Shown one piece after another: positions 23,982 to 32,203 of a stretch of DNA of 34,684 nt. The translations under genes and the position numbers were made by a program. A model generated the notes under the pieces. The model did no database searches. It worked only from the letters and a program-made list of their open reading frames with translations, and was not told the DNA's origin. The stretch's first letter is position 1. Every line of letters begins with the position of its first letter. The DNA is taken from the NCBI GenBank assembly GCA_902783435.1, contig CACZQV010000006.1:1-34684 (forward strand). The letters are read 5' to 3'. Source of the DNA: an uncultured Erysipelotrichaceae bacterium. Lineage in GTDB: Bacteria > Bacillota_I > Bacilli_A > RF39 > UBA660.

Positions 23982-24656
23982 ATGAAAAAAGTATTATTTA
24001 CACTACTAGTATTATTACTATTAACTGGTTGTGAAAAAGAAAAAGAAAAAATAATAAAAAAAGAAAAAAAAGTAGAAGAAAAACCTATAGGTACAAAAAT
24101 AACATATAAAGATTTAAATAATACACCTATAGGTATATATAAATTAAATGGTAATAGTCTAACTAAATTAACTGAAGATACTTATAATTTAGTATCTATG
24201 GAAGATATAGGAGTATTTCAAATATTCCCATCTAATGAAAATACTATTACTATTAATTCTTTTGGAACAGACTTTTATAATAATTGGAAAAACTATAATA
24301 TTAATAATAATTTAAAAATTGGATTTAATATAAAATATGAATTAAATAACGGAGAAAAACTATCATATAATGTATTATCTCCATCTAATAATTTTGATCA
24401 TGCAGAATATATAATGAATTATTTATATGATGATTATATAAATCAAGGTAAAGGATTTTATTCCCATATAGAAGATAAAGATATGAATGAAAACACTTTA
24501 TTTACTTCTATTAAATTACAAAGTAGTGGTCAAATTAATGATATAAAAGATAAAATAGAACTAACAGTATTTACATATGACTCTGAAGATGATTTTATAA
24601 ATAATGAATATAGAGGTAATAGTAAATACACTTATACAATAAAAAAGAGTAATTAA
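23982..24656 (+). CDS. lipoprotein, unknown function
   Basis: This 224-residue protein has a lipoprotein signal of Lys-Lys, a Leu-rich run and lipobox LTGC with Cys at 17. A highly charged Lys/Glu linker follows (18-35). The mature domain has VSMEDIGVFQIFPSNENTIT, a Tyr/Asn-rich mid-part and ends in Lys-Ser-Asn. It lacks the ING...ILKSIK pattern of the other lipoproteins here. GGTGAT precedes the ATG. It is the second plus-strand gene and faces the GtrII-like gene, which may point to a surface polymer role, though nothing in its sequence shows this. Confidence 0.75.
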   Translation: MKKVLFTLLVLLLLTGCEKEKEKIIKKEKKVEEKPIGTKITYKDLNNTPIGIYKLNGNSLTKLTEDTYNLVSMEDIGVFQIFPSNENTITINSFGTDFYNNWKNYNINNNLKIGFNIKYELNNGEKLSYNVLSPSNNFDHAEYIMNYLYDDYINQGKGFYSHIEDKDMNENTLFTSIKLQSSGQINDIKDKIELTVFTYDSEDDFINNEYRGNSKYTYTIKKSN

Positions 24657-24670
24657 TAATTACTCTTTTT
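24642..24670. terminator. bidirectional terminator between lipoprotein and GNAT genes
   Basis: A 14-bp perfect inverted repeat, AAAAAGAGTAATTA/TAATTACTCTTTTT, with a one-base centre, contains the stop codon of the lipoprotein and the end of the GNAT gene. T-runs flank both sides. Confidence 0.85.
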
Positions 24671-25187
24671 ATTTATCTAAATAATATGAATCACTTATAT
24701 AATTATATTTATCATATTCACGTATTTTATTTTCACTTTTTAAATACTTAAATCCAAGTCCTAAACAAACATTCTTTGATTTTTCATTTTCTCTAAAGCA
24801 TCCATATATAAATCTTTTACCATTTAATTTATTAAATACTATATCTAGTATTTTTTTTATTATTTCTTTAGCATAACCTCTACCTTGATATTCTTCTCCA
24901 ATACAAAGTCCTGCATCTTCATAAATATCTTTATCTATTTCTTTAAAACCACAAAATCCAATTACTTTATCACTATCTTTTAAAGCTATAAAATATGCAT
25001 AATTTTTACTCTGATAATTAATAGTTTTATCCATTCTTATCTTAGCATCTTCTAAATTTTTAGTAGTTTCCCATAACATATATTTAGCTATTTCTTCTCT
25101 ACTCCAAATATTATTATATATATCATCCAAATCATCTAATCTAGCTTTTCTAAGTATTAATCTATCTGTTTCTATATAATCATACAT
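24669..25187 (-). CDS. GNAT acetyltransferase, RimJ/RimL type
   Basis: This 172-residue protein begins with the ETDRLILRKARLDDLDDIY pattern of RimJ/RimL-like acetyltransferases and has the acetyl-CoA loop EYQGRGYAKEI (about 97-107) and FRENEKSKNVCLGLGFKY. Targets in this group include protein N-termini and antibiotics; none is indicated here. AGGTGAT lies before the ATG, and transcription is from a compact promoter placed directly after the sigma-factor terminator. Confidence 0.88.
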   Translation of the reverse strand: MYDYIETDRLILRKARLDDLDDIYNNIWSREEIAKYMLWETTKNLEDAKIRMDKTINYQSKNYAYFIALKDSDKVIGFCGFKEIDKDIYEDAGLCIGEEYQGRGYAKEIIKKILDIVFNKLNGKRFIYGCFRENEKSKNVCLGLGFKYLKSENKIREYDKYNYISDSYYLDK

Positions 25188-25203
25188 AATATCACCTAAA
25201 ATA

Positions 25204-25209
25204 ATTATA
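25204..25209 (-). promoter_or_regulatory. -10 box of the RimJ/RimL-type gene
   Basis: TATAAT on the minus strand, 16 bases before the ATG at 25187, followed by TATTTTAGGTGATATT. It is preceded by the T-run of the sigma-factor terminator. Confidence 0.6.
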
Positions 25210-25210
25210 C

Positions 25211-25239
25211 AAAAAAAAGAAGGTTTAATCTAGTAAACC
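25211..25239 (-). terminator. terminator of the sigma-factor gene
   Basis: GGTTTA (25222-25227) pairs with TAAACC (25234-25239), followed by TTCTTTTTTTT on the minus strand; the stop codon lies inside the stem. Confidence 0.7.
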
Positions 25240-26484
25240 ATCTAATTTTTTCTTTCTTGCAGGATGTCTTAATTTTTTTAAAGCCTTTGCTTCTATTTGT
25301 CTAATTCTCTCACGAGTAACATTAAACTCAGATCCAACTTCTTCTAATGTTCTTGCATAACCATCATCTAACCCAAATCTAAGTGCTATAACTTTTCTTT
25401 CTCTATCAGTTAATTCTTGCATAACTTCATCTATTTTTTCTCTTCTCGCACTTTTTTCTCCTTCAAGATCAGTTCTCATATTTTCATCTGCGATAAAATC
25501 ACCAATTGTTGATTGTTCTCCATGTTCTTCTTCACCTATTGGCTTATCTAAACTACCAGCATCTTGTTCATATTTTAAAGCATTTTCAACATCAATTAAT
25601 GGAATATCTAAATAATCAGCTAATTCTTCTGGAGTTGGTTCTTCACCATCAAATTCTTGAATATATCTTTGTCTTCCTCTTGTAACTTTGTTAATTATTT
25701 CTATCATATGTACTGGTACACGAATAGTTCTTCCTTGATCAGCAATAGCTCGTGTTATACTTTGTCTTATCCACCATGTTGCATATGTAGATAACTTGTA
25801 TCCCCTATTAAGATCAAATTTTTCTATACCTTTAATTAATCCCATATTACCTTCTGAAATTAAATCTGAGAATAGCAATCCACGTCCAACATATCTTTTA
25901 GCTATAGATACAACTAATCTTAAATTTGCATTAGCAATTTCATTACGTATTTTATCTTTTTCTTCTTTAGTTTTTGCATTTTTTAATCTTTTAAAATATT
26001 CTAATTCTTCTTCATTATTTAATAATTCAATTTTACCAATTTCCTTTAAATACATTTTTATAGGATCAAACTTAACTCCCGCATCGTATGCAGCATCATC
26101 ATATTTAAGTTCATCTTCATCTTCATTATCTAATGAAGATTTTTCATCACCATAAACTTCAGCAATAATAGTATCCATATCTTCTATTTCTACATCTTCA
26201 GCTAACACTGCAATATCTGATTTTTCAATATATGCTTTAATAAATTCTTTAACTAAAGTACTTGTATGCAATTTATCTATCGAATCATAATCTTCTATAG
26301 TCATAACATTATCTCTAGTAGTCATAGAAATTATCTTATCTAATAATTTATTTAATTCTTCACTTTTTTCTAAGATTTTTTGAATTCCCTTTTCAGTTAT
26401 ATTCTTAGTAATCCCTTCTTCTTTACAAGCAAACGCAATTGCAATCTCTAATTTTTTTAAATCTTCTATCTTAGCTTTCATCAT
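25225..26484 (-). CDS. rpoD: primary sigma factor (SigA/RpoD)
   Basis: This 419-residue protein has the housekeeping sigma-70 domains in order: a divergent N-terminal region (1-100), an acidic linker (about 100-130), region 1.2 with [16 protein letters not shown], and region 2 with [18 protein letters not shown]. It then has [20 protein letters not shown], region 3 with [11 protein letters not shown], and region 4 with [20 protein letters not shown] and KLRHP. GGAGGGG lies before two tandem Met codons. The usual neighbour dnaG is absent here; a PHP-family gene lies upstream. It directs most promoters in this window, whose strong TGnTATAAT boxes fit region 2.4/3.0 recognition. Confidence 0.96.
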   Translation of the reverse strand: MMKAKIEDLKKLEIAIAFACKEEGITKNITEKGIQKILEKSEELNKLLDKIISMTTRDNVMTIEDYDSIDKLHTSTLVKEFIKAYIEKSDIAVLAEDVEIEDMDTIIAEVYGDEKSSLDNEDEDELKYDDAAYDAGVKFDPIKMYLKEIGKIELLNNEEELEYFKRLKNAKTKEEKDKIRNEIANANLRLVVSIAKRYVGRGLLFSDLISEGNMGLIKGIEKFDLNRGYKLSTYATWWIRQSITRAIADQGRTIRVPVHMIEIINKVTRGRQRYIQEFDGEEPTPEELADYLDIPLIDVENALKYEQDAGSLDKPIGEEEHGEQSTIGDFIADENMRTDLEGEKSARREKIDEVMQELTDRERKVIALRFGLDDGYARTLEEVGSEFNVTRERIRQIEAKALKKLRHPARKKKLDGLLD

Positions 26485-26508
26485 AAATACCCCTCCGAAT
26501 TGAGGTAT

Positions 26509-26517
26509 ATTATAACA
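26509..26517 (-). promoter_or_regulatory. extended -10 promoter of the sigma-factor gene
   Basis: TGTTATAAT on the minus strand, 24 bases before the ATG at 26484 and directly after the preceding terminator. Confidence 0.6.
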
Positions 26518-26523
26518 TAAAAT

Positions 26524-26556
26524 AAAAAAATAAGCAATTACATTGCTTATTTTTTT
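26524..26556. terminator. strong terminator after the PHP-family gene
   Basis: AAAAAAATAAGCAA (26524-26537) pairs perfectly with TTGCTTATTTTTTT (26543-26556) across five bases; the minus-strand T-run follows. Confidence 0.85.
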
Positions 26557-27335
26557 AAACTTTTTATTTTTTCAAAATCTGGTTCCCTACGATGATAAGT
26601 AGCTACCTCATCAAAACCAACACTTTCTATTATATCTAAAGCATTATCAAAATTATTACATAAAGTACCACTCTTAACAGATCCACTACCTAAAGTAATA
26701 ATCTTTCCACCTAAATCTTTATATCTTCTAAGAATAGTAGGATATGGACTTGGTAAAACTTCACCATAATTAAATCCTGTAAATACTTCTAAAGCTTTAT
26801 CATTTTTAACTAATGCTTCAAGTATTGCATCTAGTATTTCACCATACTTAGAATAATCTACTCTTTTATCTCCACCAAGTTTAATAATTTGATCTAACTT
26901 AGAATAAGCATCAAAATATTTCATATATCCATTAATATTATTAAATTCATGTTCAAAATATTTTTTATAAACATCTTCTTTATTTTTACCTTCAAAATAA
27001 TCTACTTTACTTATTTCTTGTCTATCAATAACATTAGTACTAGCAACAACATAATCAAGTCCTATTGAAGTTGCAGGTCTAACTATTTTATCTTCTATAC
27101 CAGGTTGTAATCCAATTTCTAATCCTAAATTCAATTTAAAGCCCAAATTATCCCCTGTTCTTTTTACTTTTAATTTATAAAAAGGAAATGCAAATGGAGG
27201 AGCTCCATCAATTATTTCCACTAGTTCTGTAATTGTAAGTTCATCTATTCCTTTTGCCTTAGCTCCCGCTACATAATTTTCTAGACTATCATTACTCCTA
27301 TCAGTATAATCACTATGTACATGACAATCCTTCAT
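26547..27335 (-). CDS. PHP-family protein with most metal ligands lost
   Basis: This 262-residue protein has the length and segment order of HisJ-type histidinol phosphatases. Residues 3-7 keep the DxHxH-like motif as DCHVH, and GLEIG keeps the Glu of motif II. Other catalytic positions are changed: the usual TEH/TDH is ITEL, the SVH segment is ASTNVID, the GHxDL segment is AYSKLDQI, and the GSDAH segment is LGSGSVKSG. The tri-metal centre therefore looks incomplete. Options are a pseudoenzyme with a regulatory or binding role, or a distinct chemistry. It lies upstream of the primary sigma gene but has its own promoter and terminator. No other histidine gene is nearby. Confidence 0.75.
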   Translation of the reverse strand: MKDCHVHSDYTDRSNDSLENYVAGAKAKGIDELTITELVEIIDGAPPFAFPFYKLKVKRTGDNLGFKLNLGLEIGLQPGIEDKIVRPATSIGLDYVVASTNVIDRQEISKVDYFEGKNKEDVYKKYFEHEFNNINGYMKYFDAYSKLDQIIKLGGDKRVDYSKYGEILDAILEALVKNDKALEVFTGFNYGEVLPSPYPTILRRYKDLGGKIITLGSGSVKSGTLCNNFDNALDIIESVGFDEVATYHRREPDFEKIKSLKK

Positions 27336-27359
27336 TACTAAACCACCTCTGATAAATGT

Positions 27360-27368
27360 ATTATAACA
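27360..27368 (-). promoter_or_regulatory. extended -10 promoter of the PHP-family gene
   Basis: TGTTATAAT on the minus strand, 24 bases before the ATG at 27335; AGAGGTGG is the ribosome site. Confidence 0.6.
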
Positions 27369-27414
27369 TATTATTTATCTAATTACCATTCTTGTAAATA
27401 TTAATTTTTAATTA

Positions 27415-27442
27415 TAAAAAAAGAAATTAAATTAATTTCTTT
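27415..27442 (-). terminator. terminator of the three-lipoprotein operon
   Basis: AAAGAAATTAA (27420-27430) and TTAATTTCTTT (27432-27442) form a perfect inverted repeat just after the stop, followed by TTTT on the minus strand. Confidence 0.65.
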
Positions 27443-27949
27443 TTATTTTACTTTTATAACTATACTATTTAATATATCTTGTACCTCTTTAGATTTAAAT
27501 ACTTTTGAAAGACTATTTTTTCCTTTTGAATAAATATTTAATTTTAAATTAACATCTTTATTTACTGGTAAATATACTTCATATCTTCCACGTGTTCCAT
27601 AATACTTTTGAAAACCATTAATATTATTATAAGTAACTTTTTTAAATTCTTTTTCATCTTTAAAATTATTCATATATTTATTAAAGTCACCATTATATAT
27701 CTTTAAACTAATATCTCTATCTTCTTCTATACCTATTTTAAAATTATCTCCTAGTATAACAGATTTTTCATTATTAGTAACAGTATCTTTACCACTATTA
27801 GACATCTTATAAGCAACACTATTTATAACTTCAAAAGTAACATTAAATCCATTACCTTTATAAACTAAACTCTTCTTACCAATATTACAACCAGTAATAA
27901 AACAAATACCAACTAATAATAACCCAAATACATATAAACTTTTTTTCAT
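27443..27949 (-). CDS. lipoprotein 3 of tandem set, possible PsbP/Mog1-like fold
   Basis: This 168-residue protein has signal MKKSLYVFGLLLVGICF and lipobox ITGC (Cys at 21). The mature domain has YKGNGFNVTFEVINS, a YNNINGFQKYYGTRGRYEVY segment and ends VQDILNSIVIKVK. The ING-Tyr-Tyr middle and short Ile-Ser-Ile-Lys tail match the lipoproteins at 9138 and 28311. It follows the 114-residue lipoprotein gene by 8 bases. Function unknown. Confidence 0.8.
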   Translation of the reverse strand: MKKSLYVFGLLLVGICFITGCNIGKKSLVYKGNGFNVTFEVINSVAYKMSNSGKDTVTNNEKSVILGDNFKIGIEEDRDISLKIYNGDFNKYMNNFKDEKEFKKVTYNNINGFQKYYGTRGRYEVYLPVNKDVNLKLNIYSKGKNSLSKVFKSKEVQDILNSIVIKVK

Positions 27950-27957
27950 AACTACCC

Positions 27958-28302
27958 CTATCCTTTCTCAAATACTAATTCTAAATCACTTACTTCTAAA
28001 ATAAGTCTTTTACCATTAAAAGTATAATATATTTTATCACTTTCATCTTTCATACTATAAAAGTATTTATCATTATACTTAACTTTTTCTTTTTCTTCTA
28101 TATTAATTATAGCAGTATTATCTTTATTAATTATAATACTATAATTAATATTAAGTTTCTTTAATTTATTTTTATTAATAACTACTCCATTCTCATCTTT
28201 CATTTCTATAATTTTATATTTACCAGTAATACCTTTACTACAACCTGTAAATATAAAAATAGAAATAATTAAAATAAATAAAAATAATAAATATTTCTTC
28301 AT
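27958..28302 (-). CDS. lipoprotein 2 of tandem set, small
   Basis: This 114-residue protein has an N-terminal hydrophobic signal and lipobox FTGC (Cys at 21), then a short domain beginning GKYKIIEMKDENGVVINKNK and containing INKDNTAIINIEEKEKVKY. This resembles small lipocalin-like single-sheet domains that begin with G-x-W/Y-K. It lies 8 bases after the upstream lipoprotein and 8 bases before the next. Confidence 0.75.
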   Translation of the reverse strand: MKKYLLFLFILIISIFIFTGCSKGITGKYKIIEMKDENGVVINKNKLKKLNINYSIIINKDNTAIINIEEKEKVKYNDKYFYSMKDESDKIYYTFNGKRLILEVSDLELVFEKG

Positions 28303-28310
28303 AAAACCAC

Positions 28311-28844
28311 CTATTTTTTTGTATATTTAATAGTCTTTAAAATACTTTGTATTTTTTTCTGATTATATAAAACATCTTCACTCTTTTTACCTTTTTCTAA
28401 TTCTTTTATAGCTTCCATAGTTTTAATTGGACTTATCTTTATATAAGATATAACATCTTTATCCAAATATAAATAAACAATTGCGGTTGTATATTTATTA
28501 TCAATAAGAGCATATCCATCATATCCACCAATATTAACATCTATAATAGTATATTTACTAGACTTAGAAAAACTCTTTTTTGATTCTTCTTGTTGTTTTT
28601 TAGTTGTATTATTCATAAAATACATATCTATACGAAAATTATTATCTTTATTTAATAAAATCTTATAATCACCAGAAGTCTCTTCTCTATATTTTCCATC
28701 ATTATCATAAGTTAATTGGATACTACCTTTATCTGATTTATATTCTATTACTTTAGGATTTTTAAAATTACTTTTATTATCACATCCAGTTACTAATAAT
28801 AAATATAAAACTAAAATAAATATATATTTAAAATATCTTTTCAT
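28311..28844 (-). CDS. lipoprotein 1 of tandem set, possible PsbP/Mog1-like fold
   Basis: This 177-residue protein has signal MKRYFKYIFILVLYLLL and lipobox VTGC (Cys at 21). The mature domain has DKGSIQLTYDNDGKY, DVNIGGYDGYALIDNKYTTA and ends IQSILKTIKYTKK, parallel to the lipoproteins at 9138 and 27443. GGAGAC precedes the ATG. It leads the three-gene unit, driven by an extended -10 box in the tail of the kinase gene. Confidence 0.8.
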   Translation of the reverse strand: MKRYFKYIFILVLYLLLVTGCDNKSNFKNPKVIEYKSDKGSIQLTYDNDGKYREETSGDYKILLNKDNNFRIDMYFMNNTTKKQQEESKKSFSKSSKYTIIDVNIGGYDGYALIDNKYTTAIVYLYLDKDVISYIKISPIKTMEAIKELEKGKKSEDVLYNQKKIQSILKTIKYTKK

Positions 28845-28864
28845 AGAAGTCTCCTCTCATTTTA

Positions 28865-28873
28865 ATTATATCA
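28865..28873 (-). promoter_or_regulatory. extended -10 promoter of the lipoprotein operon
   Basis: TGATATAAT on the minus strand overlaps the last codons and stop of the kinase gene, 20 bases before the ATG at 28844. Confidence 0.5.
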
Positions 28874-29375
28874 CTAAAAACCTATCTTCACTAATAATTG
28901 CATTTAAAGACTCTTCTATACTTAAATCATCTGTATATAGAATATAATTATCATCATAATTATACTTTTTAAACTCATCAAGTAAAACTAAACATCTTTC
29001 ATTCATTCTACAATCTTCATCTCTTAATTTATCTCTTTCCATTATAGTTTCACTTGATACTAATAACACAACAAATTTAAAATCATAAGAAGAAAACATA
29101 CTTTTAAGTTCATTAAACTTATCTTTAGAAATTATATAATTAAATATAACATCATACCCTGCATCTAAATAATCTTTAATTACATCACAACATACTTTCC
29201 AAAATATATCTAAATGATTTCCTTCCATCCAAGCAGGAACATATCCAGAAACTACCTGATGATAGAAATCATCACCTTCTAATAATACTGATTTATCTAA
29301 GCCCTCAGCTATTTTCTTAGAAATAGTACTTTTACCTACACCTGCAGGTCCAGTTAATATATATAATTTACTCAT
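28866..29375 (-). CDS. P-loop kinase-like protein
   Basis: This 169-residue protein has Walker A GPAGVGKST at residues 9-17, EGDDFYH at about 33-39 as the usual substrate-side acidic motif, and a MERDKLRDEDCRMNER lid-like segment. This is the layout of gluconate-kinase/AAA_33-type small-molecule kinases. The substrate is unknown. Its start overlaps the end of the anchored-protein gene by 8 bases, as in the pair at 18905-19851. Confidence 0.78.
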   Translation of the reverse strand: MSKLYILTGPAGVGKSTISKKIAEGLDKSVLLEGDDFYHQVVSGYVPAWMEGNHLDIFWKVCCDVIKDYLDAGYDVIFNYIISKDKFNELKSMFSSYDFKFVVLLVSSETIMERDKLRDEDCRMNERCLVLLDEFKKYNYDDNYILYTDDLSIEESLNAIISEDRFLVI

Positions 29376-29874
29376 TACTACTTGGCCTTTCTACACCATT
29401 AGATGGGAATATTCTTATATCATAATTTTCAATATCTTTATCAACAGGCATAATAAATAAATTATAAACACCTTTATCCTTTATTTTATAATTTATTATT
29501 ACTTTTATATTCTTATCTTCTACTTTTATTGTTTTTAATTTAGGATCAATTAAAGTCTCCATAACTAAAGCATTCTTAGATGAAAAATCTATATCAATTT
29601 TAGAAACATCACATTTCTTTTTATCTAATACTTCTTTTAATTTATCTTTATTATCAAATACTTCATATATATTATTTACCATTGAATAATCATCATAATT
29701 AGAATTATAACTCACAACATAATATTTATCTTTCTTAGTTATACTACAACTATATTTTTCACCCTTTTTAGAATTATTTTTCTTACCATTATTTGGGAAG
29801 AATAACCCTAATAAAATTAATGTAATAGATAAAATAACAATTAATAAAATAATTATAACAGTCTTCTTATTCAT
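29368..29874 (-). CDS. membrane-anchored small extracellular protein, unknown
   Basis: This 168-residue protein has a single N-terminal hydrophobic segment (about 5-28) then a Lys/Asn linker and an extracellular domain with YSCSITKKDKYYVVSYNS, a SMVNNIYEVFDNKDKLKEVL helix and KNALVMETLIDPKLK. Two Cys may pair. It starts 4 bases after the glycosyltransferase stop with GGAGG as ribosome site. Family not recognised. Confidence 0.7.
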   Translation of the reverse strand: MNKKTVIIILLIVILSITLILLGLFFPNNGKKNNSKKGEKYSCSITKKDKYYVVSYNSNYDDYSMVNNIYEVFDNKDKLKEVLDKKKCDVSKIDIDFSSKNALVMETLIDPKLKTIKVEDKNIKVIINYKIKDKGVYNLFIMPVDKDIENYDIRIFPSNGVERPSSNE

Positions 29875-29878
29875 AATA

Positions 29879-30652
29879 TTACCTCCTATATATCCTTTCT
29901 AAATAATTATTAGATCCTTTTTTCATTTCTTCATATGCTTTCTTAAATTTTATATTTTTTAATACTTCTTTATGTCTTATAAGATATTGTATCATTAATA
30001 ATTTTCTAAATCTAATACTAATAGCTGTATATAAAGCACCTTTATCATAAAAATATTTTTCATCATAACCATTAAACCATGTAGATCTATTATGTTCTAC
30101 AGTACCAATATATTTACTTGATAAATATACTTTTAATTTATTTTTTAATGAATCAACTATAAATAAAGTATCTTCTCCACTACTATATAAAGCTCCCGCT
30201 CCAAATAAAGTATTAAAAACTATTTTATTATTAATAATAGATTCTCTTCTAAAAGCAATTCTTTGAGAAGAATAACCAACTGGATTAAACAAATGTAATC
30301 TCTTACTTTTATTTATCCTTCTAATCTTTCTATTAGGACTAGATATATTAAATATAATAATATCCGCAGAAATATTCTTTTTAAATTCATCAAGTATTAT
30401 ACTTTCATAATCATCATTATAAATAACATCATCATCACATAATAAAATTATATCTTCACTTACTTTTTCTAATCCTCTATTACGACTATTAGATAAACCT
30501 ATTTCATCATAAGAATATATTGTAAAATTCTTATACTCAGAAACACTTTTTTCACCACATTGATTAATTACTAAACATTTACTAGTTATATTCATTTTAT
30601 CTAAATCATAATTTTTTAAATTCATTACTGATAGTAATACTTCTATTTTCAA
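29879..30652 (-). CDS. family 2-like glycosyltransferase
   Basis: This protein of 257 residues has a GT-A layout: the initial strand KIEVLLSVMN, GLSNSRNRGLE, then the DxD-type metal site LLCDDDVIY, and GAGALYSSGEDTLFI with the SGEDT pattern common to family 2 enzymes. The start is probably TTG at 30652, eight bases after AAGGAAG. GTG at 30661, which overlaps the stop of the upstream 63-residue gene, is an alternative adding three residues. No membrane segment is seen. The sugar and acceptor are unknown; surface polysaccharide is likely. Confidence 0.82.
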   Translation of the reverse strand: MKIEVLLSVMNLKNYDLDKMNITSKCLVINQCGEKSVSEYKNFTIYSYDEIGLSNSRNRGLEKVSEDIILLCDDDVIYNDDYESIILDEFKKNISADIIIFNISSPNRKIRRINKSKRLHLFNPVGYSSQRIAFRRESIINNKIVFNTLFGAGALYSSGEDTLFIVDSLKNKLKVYLSSKYIGTVEHNRSTWFNGYDEKYFYDKGALYTAISIRFRKLLMIQYLIRHKEVLKNIKFKKAYEEMKKGSNNYLERIYRR

Positions 30653-30657
30653 AGATA

Positions 30658-30849
30658 TCACTTCCTTTTAGAAATAATATAATCTTCTATTTTAAATCCT
30701 TTTTGCAAAGCTAATTTTACCAGTTCTTCATCATTCATTTTTTCTACATCTATTGCATCCATTAAAGCAGCACCAAATCCACCTACAAAATAAGCCCCTT
30801 GATAATAATTAATTAAATCATTTCTTAATCTATCATAATCAATTTCCAT
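30658..30849 (-). CDS. 63-residue conserved-type small protein after the Nfn genes
   Basis: This 63-residue protein is acidic and helical, with NYYQGAYFVGGFGAALMDAI (14-33) and KMNDEELVKLALQKGFKIED. It has its own ribosome site (GGAGG, 6 bases before ATG) inside the end of the GltA-like gene and overlaps it by 11 bases, so it is translated from the same message. I do not know its function. The overlap on both sides suggests a genuine gene and not a chance frame. Confidence 0.7.
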   Translation of the reverse strand: MEIDYDRLRNDLINYYQGAYFVGGFGAALMDAIDVEKMNDEELVKLALQKGFKIEDYIISKRK

Positions 30850-32203
30850 TTAAAGCCTCCATTATTTCACTAGCAGCCTTTTTACCAGCTTCCATAGCAA
30901 GAATTACAGTAGCAGCACCAGTAACTGCATCTCCTCCTGCATAAACATTAGATAAACTAGTCTTAGTACCATCTACTACGATTAATCCTCTATCACTAAG
31001 TTCAATATCAGATTCTTTTAAAGCTTCATGATTAGGACTAGTGCCAAGTGCCATAACTACCATATCACATTCGATATCATGGATAGATGAAGGATCTTCT
31101 TCTACAGAACGCCTTCCATCTTCCCCTGCTTCACCTAGTACCATATTAACTACTCTCATACCCTTAACATTATTATTTTCATCAACAAGTATCTCTTTTG
31201 GATTTGTGAGTAAATCAAATACTATTCCTTCTTCTTTAGCATGATTAACTTCCATTAAACGAGCAGGTAGTTCTTCTTCTCCTCTACGATACATTATATG
31301 AGCATCAACACCAAGTCTTTTTAAACTTCTAACAGCATCCATAGCAACATTACCACCACCGATAACATATGCCTTCTTTCCTTTCTTTATAGGAGTTTTA
31401 GAATCATCTTTAAATCCACCCATTAAATTAATACGAGTAAGTATTTCATTAGCAGAAAAAACACCATTAGCTTCTTCTCCAATAATTCCCATAAATTTAG
31501 GAAGCCCTGCACCTGTACCTACAAATACTGCATCATAACTTTTGCTTAATTCATCAAGAGTAATTGCATTACCAACTGGAACATCACATTTTATTTCTAC
31601 CCCAAGATTTTTTAAACTCTCAACCTCTTTTTTAACAATATCTTTAGGAAGTCTAAACTCAGGAATACCATAAGTAAGTACCCCACCAGCTTTATGAAGT
31701 ACTTCATAAATTGTAACAGAATATCCTTTCTTAGCAAGATCACCTGCGCAAGTAAGACCTGCCGGTCCACTACCAACAACAGCTACTTTTTTACCATTAG
31801 ATTTAATCTCACCAACACTATTAAAATTATTCTTTATAGCCTCATCTGCTACATATCTCTCTAATGAGCCTATAGATATCGCATCACCCTTTAATCCCTT
31901 AATACACATTGATTCACATTGTTTTTCTTGGGGACAAACTCTACCACATATTGCGGGTAATGAACTAGATTTAGATATAACTTCATAAGCACCTTTTATA
32001 TTATTCTCTTTAATACATTTTATAAACTCAGGAATCATAATTCCAACAGGACAACCTTTCATACAACGTGGAACATTACATTGTAGACAACGATTAGCCT
32101 CAGCTAATGCTTCCTCTGAAGTATAACCAAGTTCTACTTCAGAAAAATTTTTAACTCTTTCACTAGGTTCTTGTATTTTACCTTTTACTTTACTATCATC
32201 CAT
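30839..32203 (-). CDS. NfnB/GltA-like FAD- and NAD(P)-binding iron-sulfur subunit
   Basis: This 454-residue protein matches glutamate-synthase small chain/NfnB/SudA. An N-terminal domain has two Cys groups (Cys39, 42, 47, 51 in RCLQCNVPRCMKGC; Cys86, 90, 96, 100 in CGRVCPQEKQCESMC) for two [4Fe-4S] clusters. The FAD loop VVGSGPAGLTCAGDLAKKG follows, then a NAD(P) loop KAYVIGGGNVAMDA and YAGGDAVTGAATV at the end. With the reductase subunit upstream, overlapping at 32203, it should form the NADH-dependent ferredoxin:NADP+ oxidoreductase or sulfide dehydrogenase complex. No large GltB subunit is present, which disfavours glutamate synthase. Confidence 0.9.
   Translation of the reverse strand: MDDSKVKGKIQEPSERVKNFSEVELGYTSEEALAEANRCLQCNVPRCMKGCPVGIMIPEFIKCIKENNIKGAYEVISKSSSLPAICGRVCPQEKQCESMCIKGLKGDAISIGSLERYVADEAIKNNFNSVGEIKSNGKKVAVVGSGPAGLTCAGDLAKKGYSVTIYEVLHKAGGVLTYGIPEFRLPKDIVKKEVESLKNLGVEIKCDVPVGNAITLDELSKSYDAVFVGTGAGLPKFMGIIGEEANGVFSANEILTRINLMGGFKDDSKTPIKKGKKAYVIGGGNVAMDAVRSLKRLGVDAHIMYRRGEEELPARLMEVNHAKEEGIVFDLLTNPKEILVDENNNVKGMRVVNMVLGEAGEDGRRSVEEDPSSIHDIECDMVVMALGTSPNHEALKESDIELSDRGLIVVDGTKTSLSNVYAGGDAVTGAATVILAMEAGKKAASEIMEALNGN

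Noticed and set aside
26485..26514. Leader hairpin hiding the ribosome site of the sigma-factor gene (ATACCTC against GGGGTAT)
   Set aside because: The predicted transcription start lies inside the 5' arm, so most of it would not be in the RNA.
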